From DASQEH01 sp038237745 (GTDB lineage Bacteria > Actinomycetota > Actinomycetes > Propionibacteriales > Nocardioidaceae): a stretch of 64,000 bases of DNA. The stretch is taken from the NCBI GenBank assembly GCA_038237745.1, contig JBBRYJ010000008.1, forward strand, positions 78,112-142,111, read 5' to 3'. Position numbers and translations under genes: made by a program. The notes under the pieces were generated by a model, which worked only from the letters and a program-made list of their open reading frames with translations, did not search any database and was not told the DNA's origin. Shown here one piece after another: positions 62,661-64,000 of this stretch; within the stretch, counting starts at the first letter, position 1; every line of letters starts with the position of its first letter.

Positions 62661-64000
62661 ATGGCGATCACGGGTAAGTCCGACACTGCTGCGTCGGATA
62701 CCTACCATCTCAAACGCGATATCGGGCTCCTTGGGCTGACCTTCGTATCGCTCGGCTCCATCATCGGGTCCGGCTGGCTTCTCGGTGCTCTGAACGGCGC
62801 CATCGCTGCCGGACCGGCGTCCCTGATCTCGTGGGTCCTCGGTGGCTCGATGCTCGCGATTCTGGCGCTGGTTCACGCCGAGCTCGGCGCGGCCTACCCG
62901 GTCGCTGGAGGTACCGCTCGTTTCCCCAACTTCGCGTTCGGAACGCTCGCCGGCTTCACCGCCGGCTGGGCGGCCTACCTCCAGGCGGTCACGATCGCCC
63001 CGATCGAGGTCGAGGCGAGCCTGACGTACCTCGACAACATCAACTGGGTGAAGGACCATCTCGACCTGATCAATGCCAACGGTTTGACATTGACGACGTC
63101 AGGGCTCTTCTGGGCAACGCTGCTGATGATCGTGTTCACCTTCATCAACATCGTCGGGGTGAAGTTCCTGTCCGAGAGCAACACGATCACGGTGATCTGG
63201 AAGTTCCTAGTCCCGGCGCTCACCGTTGTCATCCTGCTCGCCCTCTCGTTTCACATCTCCAACTTCACCGCCGGTGGAGGGTTCATGCCCTATGGCGCAC
63301 ACGGCGTCTTCGCGGCTCTGCCTGCAGGACTGATCTTCGCCATGCAGGGCTTCGAGCAGGCGATCCAGATGGGCGGGGAGGCTCGCAACCCCCAGCGCGA
63401 TATCGCCCGGGCAGTGATCATCGCGATGATCGTCGGCACCGTCCTCTACATCTCTCTGGAGATCGCGTTCATCGGTTCACTCGACCCCGCGAACCTCGTC
63501 AACGGATGGAAGAGCCCTGTCGCCGAAGGCGACTTCGGGCCGTACGCCACGTTGGCGACGGCCGCCGGAGCGGCCTGGCTCGCGTCCGTGCTCTATGTCG
63601 ACGCGTTCATCTCCCCTGCAGGCACCGGCCTGCTCTACCTCGGCACCTCCTCGCGTCTCTCCTACGCACTGGGGCGCGAGCGGACGGCCCCCAAGGCACT
63701 GGCGAAGGTCAACAAGCGTGGTGTGCCGCTGTACTCCATTCTGCTGGCCTTCATCATCGGCGAGTTCGCGTTCCTGCCGTTTCCGAGTTGGCAGTCGCTG
63801 GTCGGCCTGGTGACCGAGGCAACGGCGATCATGTACGCGTTCGCCCCGGTGTCGCTGACCGCTCTCCGCCTACGCGACGGGGACCGCGAGCGTCCGTACA
63901 AGCTTCCGATGCCCACGGTGCTGTCGCCCATCGCGTTCGTCGCCGCCAACCTGATCGTCTACTGGAGCACGTTCGAGGCGAACTGGAAGTTGATGGTCGC
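62661..64000 (+). CDS. APC-family amino acid permease, 3' end cut by window edge
   Basis: At least 446 codons, without a stop in the window. The N-terminal signature is LLGLTFVSLGSIIGSGWLLG, followed by YPVAGGTARFPNFAFG and FIMQG-like FAMQGFEQAIQMGGEARNPQ, typical of APC amino acid/proton symporters. About eleven hydrophobic segments are present. ATG 62661 has GAGG 5 nt upstream. Substrate not deducible. Confidence 0.92.
   Translation, partial: MAITGKSDTAASDTYHLKRDIGLLGLTFVSLGSIIGSGWLLGALNGAIAAGPASLISWVLGGSMLAILALVHAELGAAYPVAGGTARFPNFAFGTLAGFTAGWAAYLQAVTIAPIEVEASLTYLDNINWVKDHLDLINANGLTLTTSGLFWATLLMIVFTFINIVGVKFLSESNTITVIWKFLVPALTVVILLALSFHISNFTAGGGFMPYGAHGVFAALPAGLIFAMQGFEQAIQMGGEARNPQRDIARAVIIAMIVGTVLYISLEIAFIGSLDPANLVNGWKSPVAEGDFGPYATLATAAGAAWLASVLYVDAFISPAGTGLLYLGTSSRLSYALGRERTAPKALAKVNKRGVPLYSILLAFIIGEFAFLPFPSWQSLVGLVTEATAIMYAFAPVSLTALRLRDGDRERPYKLPMPTVLSPIAFVAANLIVYWSTFEANWKLMV

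Overview
The window looks like chromosome of a high-G+C actinobacterium, most likely in or near Nocardioidaceae/Propionibacteriales; the rank is inference. The grounds are strong G/C bias at third codon positions, many GTG starts, 4-nt GTGA or ATGA gene overlaps, SepX/GlpR beside molybdopterin genes, Rpf, a PMT-type mannosyltransferase and a eukaryote-type UDP-glucose pyrophosphorylase. A recurring promoter form, TANNNT followed 6-7 nt later by an ATG or GTG, points to many leaderless mRNAs.

Layout. 1-15.3 kb is core housekeeping: a MarR regulator cut by the left edge, an ABC-F ATPase, ispE, rsmA, an Rpf-type cell-wall lysozyme, a rubredoxin-knuckle metallo-beta-lactamase-fold protein, a gamma-glutamyltransferase-like enzyme, tatD-metG, a sulfotransferase, rsmI and a protein mannosyltransferase. 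15.3-18.5 kb is a tightly overlapped zinc operon (binding lipoprotein, ATPase, permease, Zur) behind a clear Zur box. 18.6-27.6 kb is a peptide-scavenging block: a frameshifted secreted gamma-glutamyltransferase, then proline iminopeptidase and a complete five-gene oligopeptide ABC transporter.

27.8-36.06 kb is the accessory region. Its left part is a graveyard: a DUF1905 gene with two frameshifts, an acetyltransferase in pieces, a methyltransferase without its 3' end, an intact DUF1059 gene and the last codons of an integrase. Its right part is a compact 5.1-kb integrated island bounded by 47-bp perfect direct repeats (30852-30898 and 35982-36028). The right repeat is the 3' half of an intact tRNA-Ala(CGC) gene. 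The island carries two metal-sensor/transport units (SmtB-like regulator with a CDF pump; a second ArsR regulator with a COG0701 permease and a DUF305 lipoprotein) and a broken tyrosine recombinase at the tRNA end.

36.1-64 kb returns to core: sepX/glpR, an acetyltransferase with an in-frame stop, mog-moaC-moeA, UDP-glucose pyrophosphorylase, 5-FCL, penicillin acylase, FmdB and SAF proteins, an epimerase, phosphoglucomutase, a paired M16 protease (active plus inactive subunit), a secreted transglycosylase with a Pro/Lys stalk, an autoregulated MarR-MFS pair, a Tat-exported DUF1501/DUF1800 pair, 4-alpha-glucanotransferase, a flavin oxidoreductase, several small proteins and an APC permease cut by the right edge.
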